Shown piece after piece: positions 45,101 to 57,584 of a stretch of DNA of 64,000 nt. The position numbers and the translations under genes are program-made. Position 1 is the stretch's first letter. Every line of letters starts with the position of its first letter. The notes beneath the pieces were generated by a model that worked only from the letters and a program-made list of their open reading frames with translations, was not told the DNA's origin and searched no databases. The DNA comes from Theristus sp. LFF4_11 (lineage: Eukaryota; Nematoda; Chromadorea; Monhysterida; Xyalidae), in the NCBI GenBank assembly GCA_030248135.1, contig JASANC010001240.1:1-64000 (forward strand), written 5' to 3'.

Positions 45101-48100
45101 GCACGGCTATGGTACCCCACAATTTTGTTTCAGGCAGCGCTCCGTGTCGCTTGTTTAGTGCGCGCGACAGCACCGCTGCCGCTTGGATGGGCTTCGTCGG
45201 CAAAGGATTCCCGGACACTTCGGTTTGTTACGTCGGTTCCGACATAATGACTGCCTCAAACACATTGAACAATAATTCTGAAATTTATATAACGCGTCTT
45301 CTTTTTGATCGCACCGCGCACATCTCGCATTGTCTCATCACACTTTTTTCATTTTTACTTTTCGTCAGTCCGGCGAACTCTACGGCGTGCGAAAGCCGTC
45401 CGAGCAGCTGGCGAACGCGCGAAAGCCGCACTGGATGACCGAGCGAGCGCTGGAGCCGCTGGACGCGCATGCTGAGAGCGCGCACCTGAGCGAGATCGGG
45501 CAGCTGATCACGGCAGTGCCGCCGTGGCTGGTGCCTGCCGACGCTGCTGGCAAAGGTGCCGCAAGTTCGGGGGGTTGCGATGTTTTCAGGGGGGGGGGGT
45601 AGTTGCTTGGTTTGCCATTGCCGGTTGACCCCGGCGCACCAACGACCCGAGCGAGCGCTCGCGTTCCGGAGGTGCGCAAACCATACCCGCGAAACGGTGT
45701 GAGGTGCCAATGTGCGCAGCCCTCAAAACCGGTGTGCAGCCCGCAAGAAATTTTTGCGGTGGCATTTTGGCGACACCGGTTTGCGGGCTGCACACCATGG
45801 TACCCCACACCGTCGCGCGCGGGTATGGCGCAGACTGACTGACGCTGAATAATTGGCGCGACACCTTTCTGCGGTGGCACCAATGAACAACAGCACAAAA
45901 AACGTGCCGTTTTTTTGTGACAGACTTCGACGTGCGCGCGGTGGCCGGATTCGTGCGTGTGCTCGACCTCGTCCACCGTCAGTACAGCTACATCGCAGTG
46001 CCGGCGCCACGTCGCTCGTCGCACTACACCGGCTGGATGGCGACGCTGATGCGTGCGAACTTTTTGTTGGCTGCGCACGGACGCGACGGCGTGCTGACGT
46101 GCGATCAGACGGGGGGCATCGCACAGTGGCAGACGGACATGGCAAGTGGCACTGCTCGTGGCCGGGTGCTAGTGCGTTAGACTCTTTAGGTTTTTAGAGG
46201 TTAGACGTTAGACTGTCGTAGGTTTTTTCCAAAAAGTCGACTGTGCAATTTGGCAAAAAAATTTCTGCAAATGAAATTTGGTTTCTGCAAATTTCGAAAC
46301 TTGACGAAAATGGTGTTTGTGCTTGTCTAGTGTCATTTTTTTCGTTCTGAGCATCATCTTGTCCTAGGGGCATTGAGCCCCGCCGAGGGGTGTACAGGCA
46401 CTTAATGACAAAGAAGGCTCAATGGGCGCCCTACTCGACGGTGTGTTCTGTACGCTTCTCTGGGTTAGCCCTGGGCTAATAACATCGCCTAAAATCCCCG
46501 ACAACAACAACTGCTCAGTGCCCAGTGCGCTTACACTTGCATTCGTTTGGGTTTGACTACTGTAGTTTCGCGTTGTGTGCAAAATTTGGGGTAAAAACAA
46601 TAAAATCTTGCAGAGCCGTCTTGCGAACAGCCGTGCGGCATGGCAGCGCATGTACGGCGACAGTGACGCTGGTGAGCGGCTGTCCGTGCAACTCGAGAAC
46701 GCCGATTTCGACCTGGACAAATTGACGGAGCCAAAGCACGGCGTCACCGATCCGACTGGCGCGCCACATGTCGGCGGCGGCATGTTCGCGGGGGGCGTAG
46801 GTGGGTGCGAGCAGCTGATTGGTTTGATGTGTTGGTGATGGTGGGATGATGCTGATGAGCCGCGTGACTCGGCGGTCATCATTAATTGTAAAAACGTCAT
46901 GAACGTTCATGCTAATTCAGTCATTTCAATCTGTAGTAAAGTGTCAATTTGCCTCTTGGTGGTATTTTGCCTGTTTCAATCGGTGGTATTTTCAAGAATC
47001 AAGAATCAAATTTTTTGTAAGCCTCACGGCCAGTTCACATCGACACAATCACAAGACTTGCATTATGCAAACAACAACAAATCATTTTCTGTTGACCGGT
47101 CTCTGTCTGTGCAGGCGGCTACAATACGGCCGGTCTCGGCGGTGTCGGCGGGCCGTATCGTCTGGATTTGGGCCACCCGGTACACCAGATGTCGGATGCG
47201 GCCAAAGCCGCAGTGCCAGAGGAGATCAAACGCAAGGCACGTGAGATCGCGAAACGTGCGTTCGCGCAACGATTGAAGGAGATCAAGATGAGCGAATTCG
47301 ACGCCGATGCGTATAAAAAGTTCTATTCGAGAATCGAGAAGCAGGTGTCCATGCTGAAAGTCGTCATCGATGGACTGCAGGTAACGTTTGTAGAACGGTT
47401 TTTTTTGTTTTTTTAATGGCTGCGTGCCCAGCTTTGCTGGTTTGGAAACTGGTTTTCCTTGTGCATATGCCTGACTCTTACAATGTGTCGAATAAAATCA
47501 ATCAATCAATCAAACGATGCACCAGAATAGTACTGTAAATCATTGGTAATCAGCTGGTTAATTGAACCCTTTTCAATTGGACTCACTATTGGGTTCAACC
47601 AATTCGTATGCAGCCAACCAGCATGCCGCAATTCAAATGCCAGAACGCAAAAAAATGCATACGTTTTACAGTGTGACTGTACAAGATCATGACAGGCAAA
47701 ACGCCAACTGGTAATAATGACAGTGCACTCGTGGTAGATTAGTGGTCTGAGCACTTGAATGCAGCAACGCTCGAAAGAACGCCAATGGGTGCGACACCAA
47801 ACGCACGGCGACGTTGATGAGAGCAAACTGATCGAGGGAGTCACCGGCGAGAAGGCGGTGTACAGAAGACGGGCCGACAAGCAGCCGGAACCGGGTAAGC
47901 TGCGAGGGTGGCGTTGTTTGAGGCTTGGCATGCGCCCGTGCACGTGTCTGTTCTTGAAACCCATGATCAGTATTTTTCAAGAGGAGCGGCTTCAGCCATC
48001 CCTATTCTGCATTGTTTTGGGCAGGCCGAACTGAAGCGAACCTCAAAACAACTTTGTCGATTTATACTATTGTGTTAGTAATATCTTTTCTTTAAGACCT

Positions 48101-51100
48101 GCGACTCAATGCGCTTGTGGACGTAAAAGGAAACTAGTTTCAATCTGTATGTGGTAATTCAGAATAGTGACCCGGCCTTGTTTAGGGGACTCGGATCCCT
48201 TTGCGATTTTTGAATTCCCGCGTCGTGCATGAGACTGCTTACCTATCTATTCGCGCATGGTTGGTATTCATGTCGCAAATTAAATGTCTGCCAACGGTAA
48301 ATTATTACCGAGGAAGCGGACAAATGCTAAACAAAATTTAAAAGGAAGAAAGAATAAGAAAACACATTTGTTTTGAGCTTTTTTGATTTCGTTTTTGTTT
48401 GAGGAGAGTTTTAAATTTGAATCTCGGTTCGAATCTAAACAGGAAGTGAAACAAAACGACGACGACAGGCTCACACTCATTCACAGTCGGTCAGATTTTT
48501 GAGTTTTTCTTTGGCCTACTTTCTTTAGCAAGAATGAATTGGTTGAATAATTGAATAAAACTGTTCCAACTTCGAAGACACCATGACAGTGAACAGGTAG
48601 TGGTACAGCGACGGTTATTTTTTGCCCTTCCGAACTCACTGCTCACTCAAAACTCGGCGTCGGCGCCAATTTGGTGGATTATTCGTCGTTGATTATTCGT
48701 CGTCGTCGTCACGTCTATTGGCATAACAAAGCATTCATTGAATTCATTCATTCATTGAACTATAATGGCCGAACTGCACTCGCAACACTTACAATGTGTT
48801 GAATAAATCAATCAACAGCTGACTAAATTGAGTTTGCAGTTGCAATATGATTGGAATAATGAGTGTTGGATTGAGCAGTGACATTGGATTTTTGGATCCT
48901 GCCAATTCGACACTTGTTTTTTTCAATCAGAAAACCGAAGCTGAATGAGTACCGAAATTGAATTGATTCAATCCAATCAATCAACTGTGGTGGTTTTTCT
49001 TTGGCTCATGGTGCTGAACTCCTCGAGTCGACAGTGGTTGTTGTGCCCATTGCACGTGGCCGTGGTTGACTTTAAAGGTTTTGATTTTTTTATTTCAAGT
49101 TTGTTCGTTCATTCGCAGTGTTGTGTGTACTCGACAGTCACGCAAAAACAAAACTGTTGGGGGGTCGCAGAATTACTACTGATTGGTTGCATCGAGTTAA
49201 TTGCCGTTCGTTGGAATGGAACAGGGTTGTTAACAAGAAAAATCGTCATTTTCGATTCTAATTGCCAGACAGTGAATGCATCGGAAAAACGTAGTTTCTG
49301 AAACGGAACCAACACGATAAGCGGATTGAGCTGAGCAGCAAGAACTACGCTTAACTGAATGACACCGAACTGTGAAAAGAGGAGAAAACCGGAAAAAAGG
49401 AGAACACTCGCGCGCAGGCCGCAGGCATTTTGAAGGTCAAAACGCAAGAAGAGGCATGGTAACGGTTTGAAAAACGGGTAAAGCAGGTCACCAAAACAAA
49501 ACCTGGAAAGTTCCACCATGCGGGTGTCATTCGGAAGCGCTTGCACATCAAATGTGGCTCGTCGGACTTCCTGATTGAATTGCACAAAAGGATGATAAAT
49601 ATAAAAAATGACGATTTTAACAAGCCCAGGGCCTAAGTTTTTTTTCAAAACATCGGTTCTGCAATTTGCAAAAATTTGGCAAAAAATTTCTGCAAATGAA
49701 ATTTGGTTTCTGCAAATTTCAAAAACATGACGAAAATGGTTTTTGTACTTGCTTAATGTCATTTTTTTCGTTCTGAGCATCATTTCTTAACGATGCTCAG
49801 AATTGCATTTGCCAATTGCATCGTTTTACCGCAGAATTTTTCAAAGATTCAGAAAAAAGGAACACCAAAACCAAACCAGATTACCAAACCAACCAAATAA
49901 CCAATCATTCGTTTCAAATTCAACCTGACAACAACACAATCAATATCAAATGAAAACCCTCATTGCTCAAATTCCGCAATCAAAGCGATGGCTTCGGTCG
50001 GTTCGACTTTCTCAAAGGTGCAGTTCACTTCATTCGGTTTGATTTTGTATCGCCTCTTTGTTTTCATCCCCAGATACTGCATGCTTGCCCGCAGTTGTAC
50101 TCGCACCAGAGAATTGAATTCGTTCGCATTTGAATCGTTTCTATTCGTAAACGATACTGCCCTTCTCCGGCAAAATTGATGAATAAAACTGGTGCAGGTA
50201 CAGCTGATCAGCATTTCCGTACGCCAACAGCTGTTCAGATCCATCCATCTCAGACGGTAGAAATATTTTGGCAGCATTGAGAACGCTGTGCGCGTCTTCG
50301 AATCGGTTGTTGAGATTCTCGACAAGCTCGACGACAAACTTGCGCACCTCTGCCAATATCTTATTTTTGCATCTTCTGTTGGATGGATGATGGATCGCTT
50401 CATTCTAATTCCAAACAGAAAGCCTGACAGCAAACAAAAATTTTCGATTTGATTTGCTTCAGTTTTATTGTTCGAATTCGAAATACTCCGATTTTATTTA
50501 CGAAGGCAAAACAAAACGTCAATCATTGCGCCACAGCAACCGCCGAAACAGCTGTTTTGACAAAAAAACTATTTGAAATTTCTTCCATGTTGATGGTAAA
50601 CCTCAGTCAAGCACCAAGCACAAAATAAATATTGCAGAACCAAAGTTTGCATGCAAATCTGTTTCTGCAATTTGCAGAAATCTGATAAAAAATTTCTGCA
50701 AACGCCCCAAAATTTCTGCAAAAAAACCGACGTTTTTCTGCAAAAAAACCAGCCCAGGGCGCCTTGATATTTTAAGAATCCCGAATTTTTTTGAGTTTTT
50801 TGTAAAAATATCCGGGAAAAACCGGTTTTTTTCCTGAGTTTGGAAATTCCCGGTTTCTGCCAGCTCACCCTCGGGCTTAGTAGTTTACCCTGAATGAAAT
50901 CAAGAAACATTCGGAGTTTGGTACGTTCAGGTTTTCGGAATCGGTGGGGGGGGCGTGTTTCAAATATAAAAAAAATATCACATCCACATCACAGTTCCGT
51001 TTATTTCATGCAACAGATTCACCAATCTGCTCTTTAACGTGACGCAAGGAAGCTGAAATTTGTTGATTCATGAACTGATTTCGGCCTCACTAGTGCAGCA

Positions 51101-53761
51101 CTATTAAACTGCCAATTTTATAAAACTGGCCACTGCTCTGAAACGCAGCTTACCTGCGCCGCCATGGAACAGAAAGCACAAAACCACTGTTGAGCGTCCA
51201 TCCGAGTTTGGTGCAGTTCTCAGCAGTTGTGTTGACTATCGAATTAGATTGCGGAATTTAATTTGGTTAGATCAGACAGAATGATGTGTCAATCGCCGAA
51301 TATTTGCGTGAATTTTCAGTGAGAATTTTTTTCATGATTGAAAAAACGAGCGTCGAATTGGCAGGATCCAAAAACCACAAAGTCACTGCTCAATCCAACG
51401 CTCATTATTCAAATCATATTCATTGAACGCTGATGGAGCTCGTGCTCGTTGCTTTGAATTGACTTTTAAAGAATACCGCTAAATCGCCAAAGAATCCAAC
51501 ATCAAGATCAATTGCGAAGTGAAAATAACTCGTTTTTGATCCACCATGAGCGGAGCGGACACAGTCGTCGTCGTTGCATGATGGCACTGTTTTTGCAAAC
51601 CGTTTTCGAATTTGTTCTCGAAATCCGGAATCGTTAAATGTGAATCTGTCGTCGTCTTTCCGTTCCACAGTTTATTTTAATTTCGAACCGTTGTTATTCA
51701 GCTCAGCTCTCGAATAAAAAAAACTAAAAAACCAAAGAAACAGCTCAAAACTGAAGATTGTTGTTTTTTTTGTTGTTTTTTTTCAAAGCAACATCAATCG
51801 CAATCTCGAAGAAAGCAACTCCGCGGCAGCACATGCCTTCATCGTAAAAAAGTCCTTGTCTAAAAATAGTTTGCCTGCATTGTCAAGGCGTGTTCAGTAC
51901 GCTCCGCTCAATTTGCGACATGAGCAGTCACGTTCGCGCATTGAGTTGCGGGACCAAAAAGAAAGATTTTACAACTCTGTTGAATGAGACTTGTTGTGTT
52001 AGTATTTGTTATCGTCGTTGCTACGCATGCGCCATTGCGCAGGCACACCGCCGGTGAAGCCGAAACGCATCCGTCTGTGCGTGGACGTGTCAGCGTCGAT
52101 GTATCGCTTCAACGGCTACGATCAACGTCTGCAACGCTCGCTCGAGTCAACGTTGATGCTCATGGAGGCACTCGCAGACGCGCACGACCGAGTGAAGGTG
52201 GGCGGGCGGTTGATTGACACACAGACGCTGGGTTGTTCGTTATGGTTGTCAGTCACAACTGGTTGCATTCATAGTGCTGTTTCGAATGCTGACAGCGGCA
52301 TGCGCATGATGCACAACGTGCGGTGTTGTTGAAAGCTTGCTGCCCCGCCGTGTGGTGCGCATGTACAGTCCAGCTCTAAATTATAGGGAATCAGGTGATT
52401 GGTTGGGATTACGGTATTCATGCATTCTGTGCAGGCATTGCTGTGGGAGGCGGTGTTTGGTGTGCACAGAAAACATGCTCACCGTAGTCCTAATCAATCA
52501 GCTGGTTCCCTATAATTCAGAGTTCGACTGTAGTGCGCAGCATTGCGGCAACGTGGTGCCACCGCATGACGACCAATCGCAGCATATGGTCGCATCAGTT
52601 GATTGTGACATTCACGTGCGGACGACGACGCAGCTCCTGCACAGCGTCCGCACCCGACCGAGCCCGCTTGATCGGCCAAATTGCGTCACTACCTTTGCCA
52701 CTCTGGGCGATGTACAACAACAATAACAACAACTTGTGGTGGTTTTCGAACAACAACAACAACATGCCATTCACATTGCAGTACGACATCGTCGGTCACT
52801 CGGGCGAGTCCGGTGACTTGGAGCTCGTGAACGTGCATCGTCCACCGAGCAACGACAAGCAACGCCTCGACGTGCTGAAGACCATGCTAGCGCACGCGCA
52901 GTACTGTCTGTCTGGCGATCACACCCTAGAATGCACGAAACTGTCCGCGCAGGCGCTGGCGAAGGAACACGACGCCGATGAGCGTATTGTGGTGCTGCTG
53001 TCTGATGCGAACTTGAGCAGGTCGCGATTGTAAAGCGGCATTCATGAAACAGTATTTAGTGACGCGTAGCTGTGTTAAAACATACATAGCTACGCGGTCA
53101 GTAAATACTGCTTCATGAATGCACCTTAATACAACCAACCAATCGACGTGCACTGCTAATCAGCATGGTTTTATTGTGTTTGATGACGTCTCCCCTATTG
53201 TTCCAGAGACCTGGAGATGCCAATATCCGGTAGTTTGGCGTTGGGGTGCGTGAGCCGAGGCCCTCGCCACGAGCGAAACAGCCTCTGAGTTCGGCTCACA
53301 AGTGATCTCAGCCCACTATTGGTCTCAGAGGCCAACGGTCGCTATTTCGCGCACAGCTACAGTTGAACTTTAAATTATAGGGAATCAGCTGATTGGTTGG
53401 TGGTGACGTGATGCATGCTTTCTGTGCAGACATTGCCGTGGAGCGTCGTCTGTCGTCCGTGCACAGAAAGCATGCACGTGACCACCAACCAATCAGCTGA
53501 TTCCCTATAATTTAGAGTTCGACTGTACATATTCACAGGTATGGCATTCGACCGCAGCGAATGGCCGAGCTGATGCAGCAGCACGAGAACGTAAATGTGT
53601 TCGCGTTGTTCATTGGCTCGTTGGGCGACCAGGCGGAACATTTGAAGCAACACCTGCCGCCCGGCAAAGCGTACATCTGCGAGAAAACGGAGCAGATTCC
53701 GCAGATACTCCAGCAGATATTCAGCTCCACGGTGCTTTCGTCCACTGGCACTTCCGACTGA
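33145..53761 (+). CDS. vwa8: von Willebrand factor A domain-containing protein 8 (37 exons, 1912 aa)
   Basis: VWA8 is a mitochondrial AAA+ ATPase with a C-terminal VWA domain. Exons: 33145-33214, 33659-33757, 34085-34215, 34476-34586, 34927-35094, 35584-35748, 36218-36267, 36341-36449, 36570-36674, 36744-36917, 37153-37281, 37479-37556, 37986-38146, 38233-38346, 38570-38738, 39018-39095, 39182-39297, 39407-39519, 39775-40036, 40549-40746, 41144-41507, 41674-41763, 42255-42422, 42486-42621, 43134-43333, 43597-43705, 44106-44319, 44610-44773, 45134-45222, 45369-45555, 45924-46141, 46614-46800, 47115-47380, 47765-47894, 52043-52197, 52782-53020, 53539-53761. The sum is 5739 nt in phase, and 1912 aa matches the family length. 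Exon 1 is an arginine-rich presequence (MRLLHRHALLITGRFRLRRR). P-loops: degenerate LIGLPGSLRRR (~80), LIGPKGCGKTT (~437), LIGNQGVGKNK (~780). Walker B: HVLVVDEGDKAP. VWA metal site: LCVDVSASMYRF (~1720). Introns after 37281, 39095, 43333 and 46141 need GC donors. Confidence 0.93.
33247..33395. repeat. M3 short inverted-repeat element
   Basis: M3 copy in VWA8 intron 1 beginning TTTTAGTCTCGAGACTCAAT and containing AAAGTGATCCGAGTCCCCTA. Confidence 0.7.
33831..34075. repeat. M4 inverted-repeat element
   Basis: A ~245-bp element with arms around GGTGTGGGTGGGGTACCGAT / ATCGGTACCCCACGCCGTCG. Inner arms are GCGCAGCCCTCAAA and TTTTGAGGGCTGCGCAC, with CCCGCAAGAA and CTTGCGGGCT. It is repeated at 44848-45115 and 45690-45835, all in VWA8 introns. 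Confidence 0.75.
35405..35510 (-). repeat. R3 repeat copy
   Basis: A ~105-bp family sharing GACGCAGCTCCTA, then GATCGGCCAAATTGCGTCAC, then a TGGGC(C/G)ATGAACAA end, on the minus strand. No pol III box is obvious. Other copies are at 43793-43895 (-) and 52620-52740 (+). Confidence 0.6.
35908..36074. repeat. M2 short inverted-repeat element
   Basis: M2 copy with ends TACAGTCGAACCCTAAATTA and TAATTTGGAGTTCGACTGTA, flanked by TA, in a VWA8 intron. Confidence 0.85.
37026..37113. repeat. M1 element with 5-bp GTAAG duplication
   Basis: Near-perfect palindrome GGCGCATTCATGTTGCAG .. complement, flanked on both sides by GTAAG (37021-37025 and 37114-37118). This is the cleanest target duplication in the family. 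The copy has TTGCAG where others have AAGCAG, changed in both arms. Confidence 0.85.
37304..37374. repeat. M1 element just after a GC splice donor
   Basis: A 71-bp M1 copy beginning ~22 bp after the proposed GC donor at 37282 in VWA8. Confidence 0.8.
37564..37912. repeat. M2 element interrupted by a SINE
   Basis: The left part with TACAGTTGAACTCTAAGTTA and the right part ending TTTAGAGTTCGACTGTA belong to one M2 copy. It is split by the SINE at 37671-37865, so the SINE is the younger insertion. Confidence 0.85.
37671..37865 (+). mobile_element. tRNA-derived SINE, reference copy
   Basis: The head has a pol III A box (TGGCCTGGTGGTAGTGCGTTA) and a B box (GGGATCGAGCCCCG) about 40 nt apart, as in a tRNA. 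A body with AGGCACTTAATGACAG and CTTCTCTGGGTTAGCCCTGG follows, ending in an (AAC)n tail. It is ~195 bp and inserted in an M2 element. The other four copies are at 38818, 46150, 56971 and 59990 (minus). Confidence 0.88.
38818..39003 (+). mobile_element. tRNA-derived SINE copy ending at a splice acceptor
   Basis: Full-length copy with the same A and B boxes. The tail AAAAACAACAAATTTG runs into the acceptor TAATTTCAG of the VWA8 exon at 39018, so the SINE forms most of the 3' half of this intron. Confidence 0.88.
39535..39712. repeat. Chimera of M2 and M1 elements
   Basis: It starts as M2 (ACAGTCAAACTCTAAACTGT, GGTTGGTGGTCACGTG) and passes into M1 centre sequence (GTGACCGCGTAGCTATG). It returns to inverted M2 (GTGACCACCAACC) and ends as the right M1 arm (ACTGCTTCATGAATGCGCC). 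It looks like a template-switched or recombined element. Confidence 0.6.
40105..40250. repeat. Dispersed copy of part of the giant palindrome arm
   Basis: GATTGCGGTTTCGCCACCGC, GGTGCCCCCTGGCTCGTCAG and TTATAGTCTTGGTAAAACAT match the arm sequence at 6205-6335 with scattered differences. This shows the outer arm is a repeat family. Confidence 0.75.
40262..40511 (-). mobile_element. Second tRNA-like SINE, minus strand
   Basis: Read on the minus strand from 40511, the first ~75 nt resemble a tRNA gene. They carry a TAGCGCAGGTGTAGGGC A box and an AAGTTCGAACCTCGC B box at normal spacing. A unique body follows with GGGCTCGGGGCAGTATTGCC, then an A-rich tail of AAACAAAAAC type. It differs from the (AAC)n SINE family. 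Confidence 0.72.
41820..42110. repeat. Diverged copy of the palindrome arm (5690-5890 type)
   Basis: It shares GAGCGCGCGAA, CAGAAAGCCAATTGTG, GTGCTATTCTGTTC, ACAATTCCTAGT and GACTGCCT, in the same order as 5695-5890. It lies in a VWA8 intron and is followed by an ACGTCA-arm element half at 42112-42200. Confidence 0.6.
42705..42769. repeat. M1 element, shortened
   Basis: Degenerate 65-bp M1 copy in a VWA8 intron; the centre is reduced to GACGCGTAGCTATA. Two more eroded M1 pieces follow at 42935-43030 and 43050-43110. Confidence 0.7.
43721..44039. repeat. M7 element with (GTGAC)n core and an R3 insert
   Basis: Ends GTGAAGGCCTGTTCATG and its complement GAACGGGCCTTCAC bound an element that includes a seven-fold GTGAC run at 43898-43935 and paired GTACGTCTTCATGAACGG sequences. 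An R3 copy (43793-43895) sits inside. A partial copy is at 62731-62840. Confidence 0.7.
43793..43895 (-). repeat. R3 repeat copy
   Basis: It carries GATCGGCCAAATTGCGTCAC on the minus strand, nested in the M7 element. Confidence 0.6.
44400..44498. repeat. M6 half element
   Basis: Two GACCAACCATTCAGCGCTGA-type units are followed by the M6 end ATATTAGCGAGATGGACTGT; the opposite end is not present. Confidence 0.55.
44848..45115. repeat. M4 inverted-repeat element
   Basis: Left arm GGTGTGGGGTACCGATGTGC and right arm CATCAGTACCCCACACGGTC; inside, AGCCCTCAAA is repeated four times. Confidence 0.75.
45690..45835. repeat. M4 inverted-repeat element, short copy
   Basis: Arms ACCATACCCGCGAAACGGTG and CACCGTCGCGCGCGGGTATG with inner CCCGCAAG / CTTGCGGG-type pairing. 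A run of nine G lies just upstream at 45590. Confidence 0.7.
46150..46513 (+). mobile_element. SINE copy interrupted by another repeat, beside a GC donor
   Basis: The SINE head (GGTGCTAGTGCGTTAGACT) starts ~8 bp after the proposed GC donor at 46142. The B-box half resumes at ~46370 (GCATTGAGCCCCGCCGAGGG) and the copy ends in ACAACAACAA. The interval 46205-46368 is a repeat with TTTCTGCAAATGAAATTTGG that also occurs at 49640-49790. Confidence 0.82.
48095..48262. repeat. M3 short inverted-repeat element
   Basis: M3 copy in the 4.1-kb VWA8 intron (GACCTGCGACTCAATGCG to CTATTCGCGCATG), opposite in orientation to the 33247 copy. Confidence 0.65.
48853..51415 (-). mobile_element. 2.5-kb inverted-repeat element with decayed transposase
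   Basis: Ends AATGAGTGTTGGATTGAGCA (48858) and the complement of AATCCAACGCTCATTATTCA (right end) form ~85-bp terminal inverted repeats, including TTTTGGATCCTGCCAATTCG. The element fills most of the 4.1-kb VWA8 intron. It carries two frames on the minus strand that look like pieces of one transposase. Confidence 0.55.
49960..50400 (-). pseudogene. hAT-like transposase remnant
   Basis: One frame reads EVRKFVVELVENLNNRFEDA then LNAAKIFLPSEMDG, which resembles the C-terminal region of hAT-type transposases. After a frame change it continues EFNSLVRVQLRASMQYLGMK and ends ALIAEFEQ. No intact catalytic region is visible. Family assignment rests on this short resemblance only. Confidence 0.35.
52363..52532. 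repeat. M2 short inverted-repeat element
   Basis: M2 copy with ends TACAGTCCAGCTCTAAATTA and TAATTCAGAGTTCGACTGTA. Confidence 0.85.
52620..52740 (+). repeat. R3 repeat copy with AAC-rich tail
   Basis: It runs GACGACGCAGCTCCTGCAC through GATCGGCCAAATTGCGTCAC to GGGCGATGTACAACAACAAT, ending in AAC repeats. The tail suggests retroposition. The tail lies 40 bp before the acceptor of the VWA8 exon at 52782. Confidence 0.6.
53035..53125. repeat. M1 element beside a splice donor
   Basis: Full M1 copy beginning 14 bp after the donor of the penultimate VWA8 exon. Confidence 0.85.
53358..53527. repeat. M2 element beside a splice acceptor
   Basis: Full M2 copy, TA-flanked, ending 11 bp before the acceptor of the last VWA8 exon. 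With the M1 copy at 53035 it makes up over half of that intron. Confidence 0.88.
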
Positions 53762-54178
53762 AACTGTTTGCTTGTTTTGTTGGTTGGAAATTGTTTGTTG
53801 GCAGTCGTTCTCGCACCAGCCAGTTTGCTCTTCTAATTTCATTTTTGGAAATTTTGTCGAACTTGCTTTCAGAGTTGTTTCATATGTGTTTTTTAAACTT
53901 GATTTTCAGGACCGCTTTTTCAGCCATTTAGGATACGTTTTGTGATAAGCTTGATCAGTAAGTTCACGATTTGTGATAGTGACGGATGCTGCTCAAAAGA
54001 ATTGAAACGTCCGCTTGTGTGAAAATCACCCGACAAATTTTACGCCATTCACGCACGCACAAATACAAAAAAAACTTGCAGATATGTTTGACAATGTCAC
54101 AAGTATAATAACTGACAATGATTATCACATTGAAATAAATAATGGCTAACATGTAACACTTCACAAGTTGCACATCCC
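53762..54178. other. Tail-to-tail interval between VWA8 and beta-tubulin
   Basis: These 417 bp hold the 3' ends of two converging genes. An AATAAA for the plus strand lies near 54134; no clear signal for the minus strand was seen. Confidence 0.45.

Positions 54179-57584
<3,406 letters not shown>

Noticed and set aside
49109..49783. A 224-codon minus-strand frame in the large VWA8 intron as a gene
   Set aside because: Its composition is not protein-like beyond hydrophobic runs, and it overlaps repeat sequence that recurs at 46205-46368.
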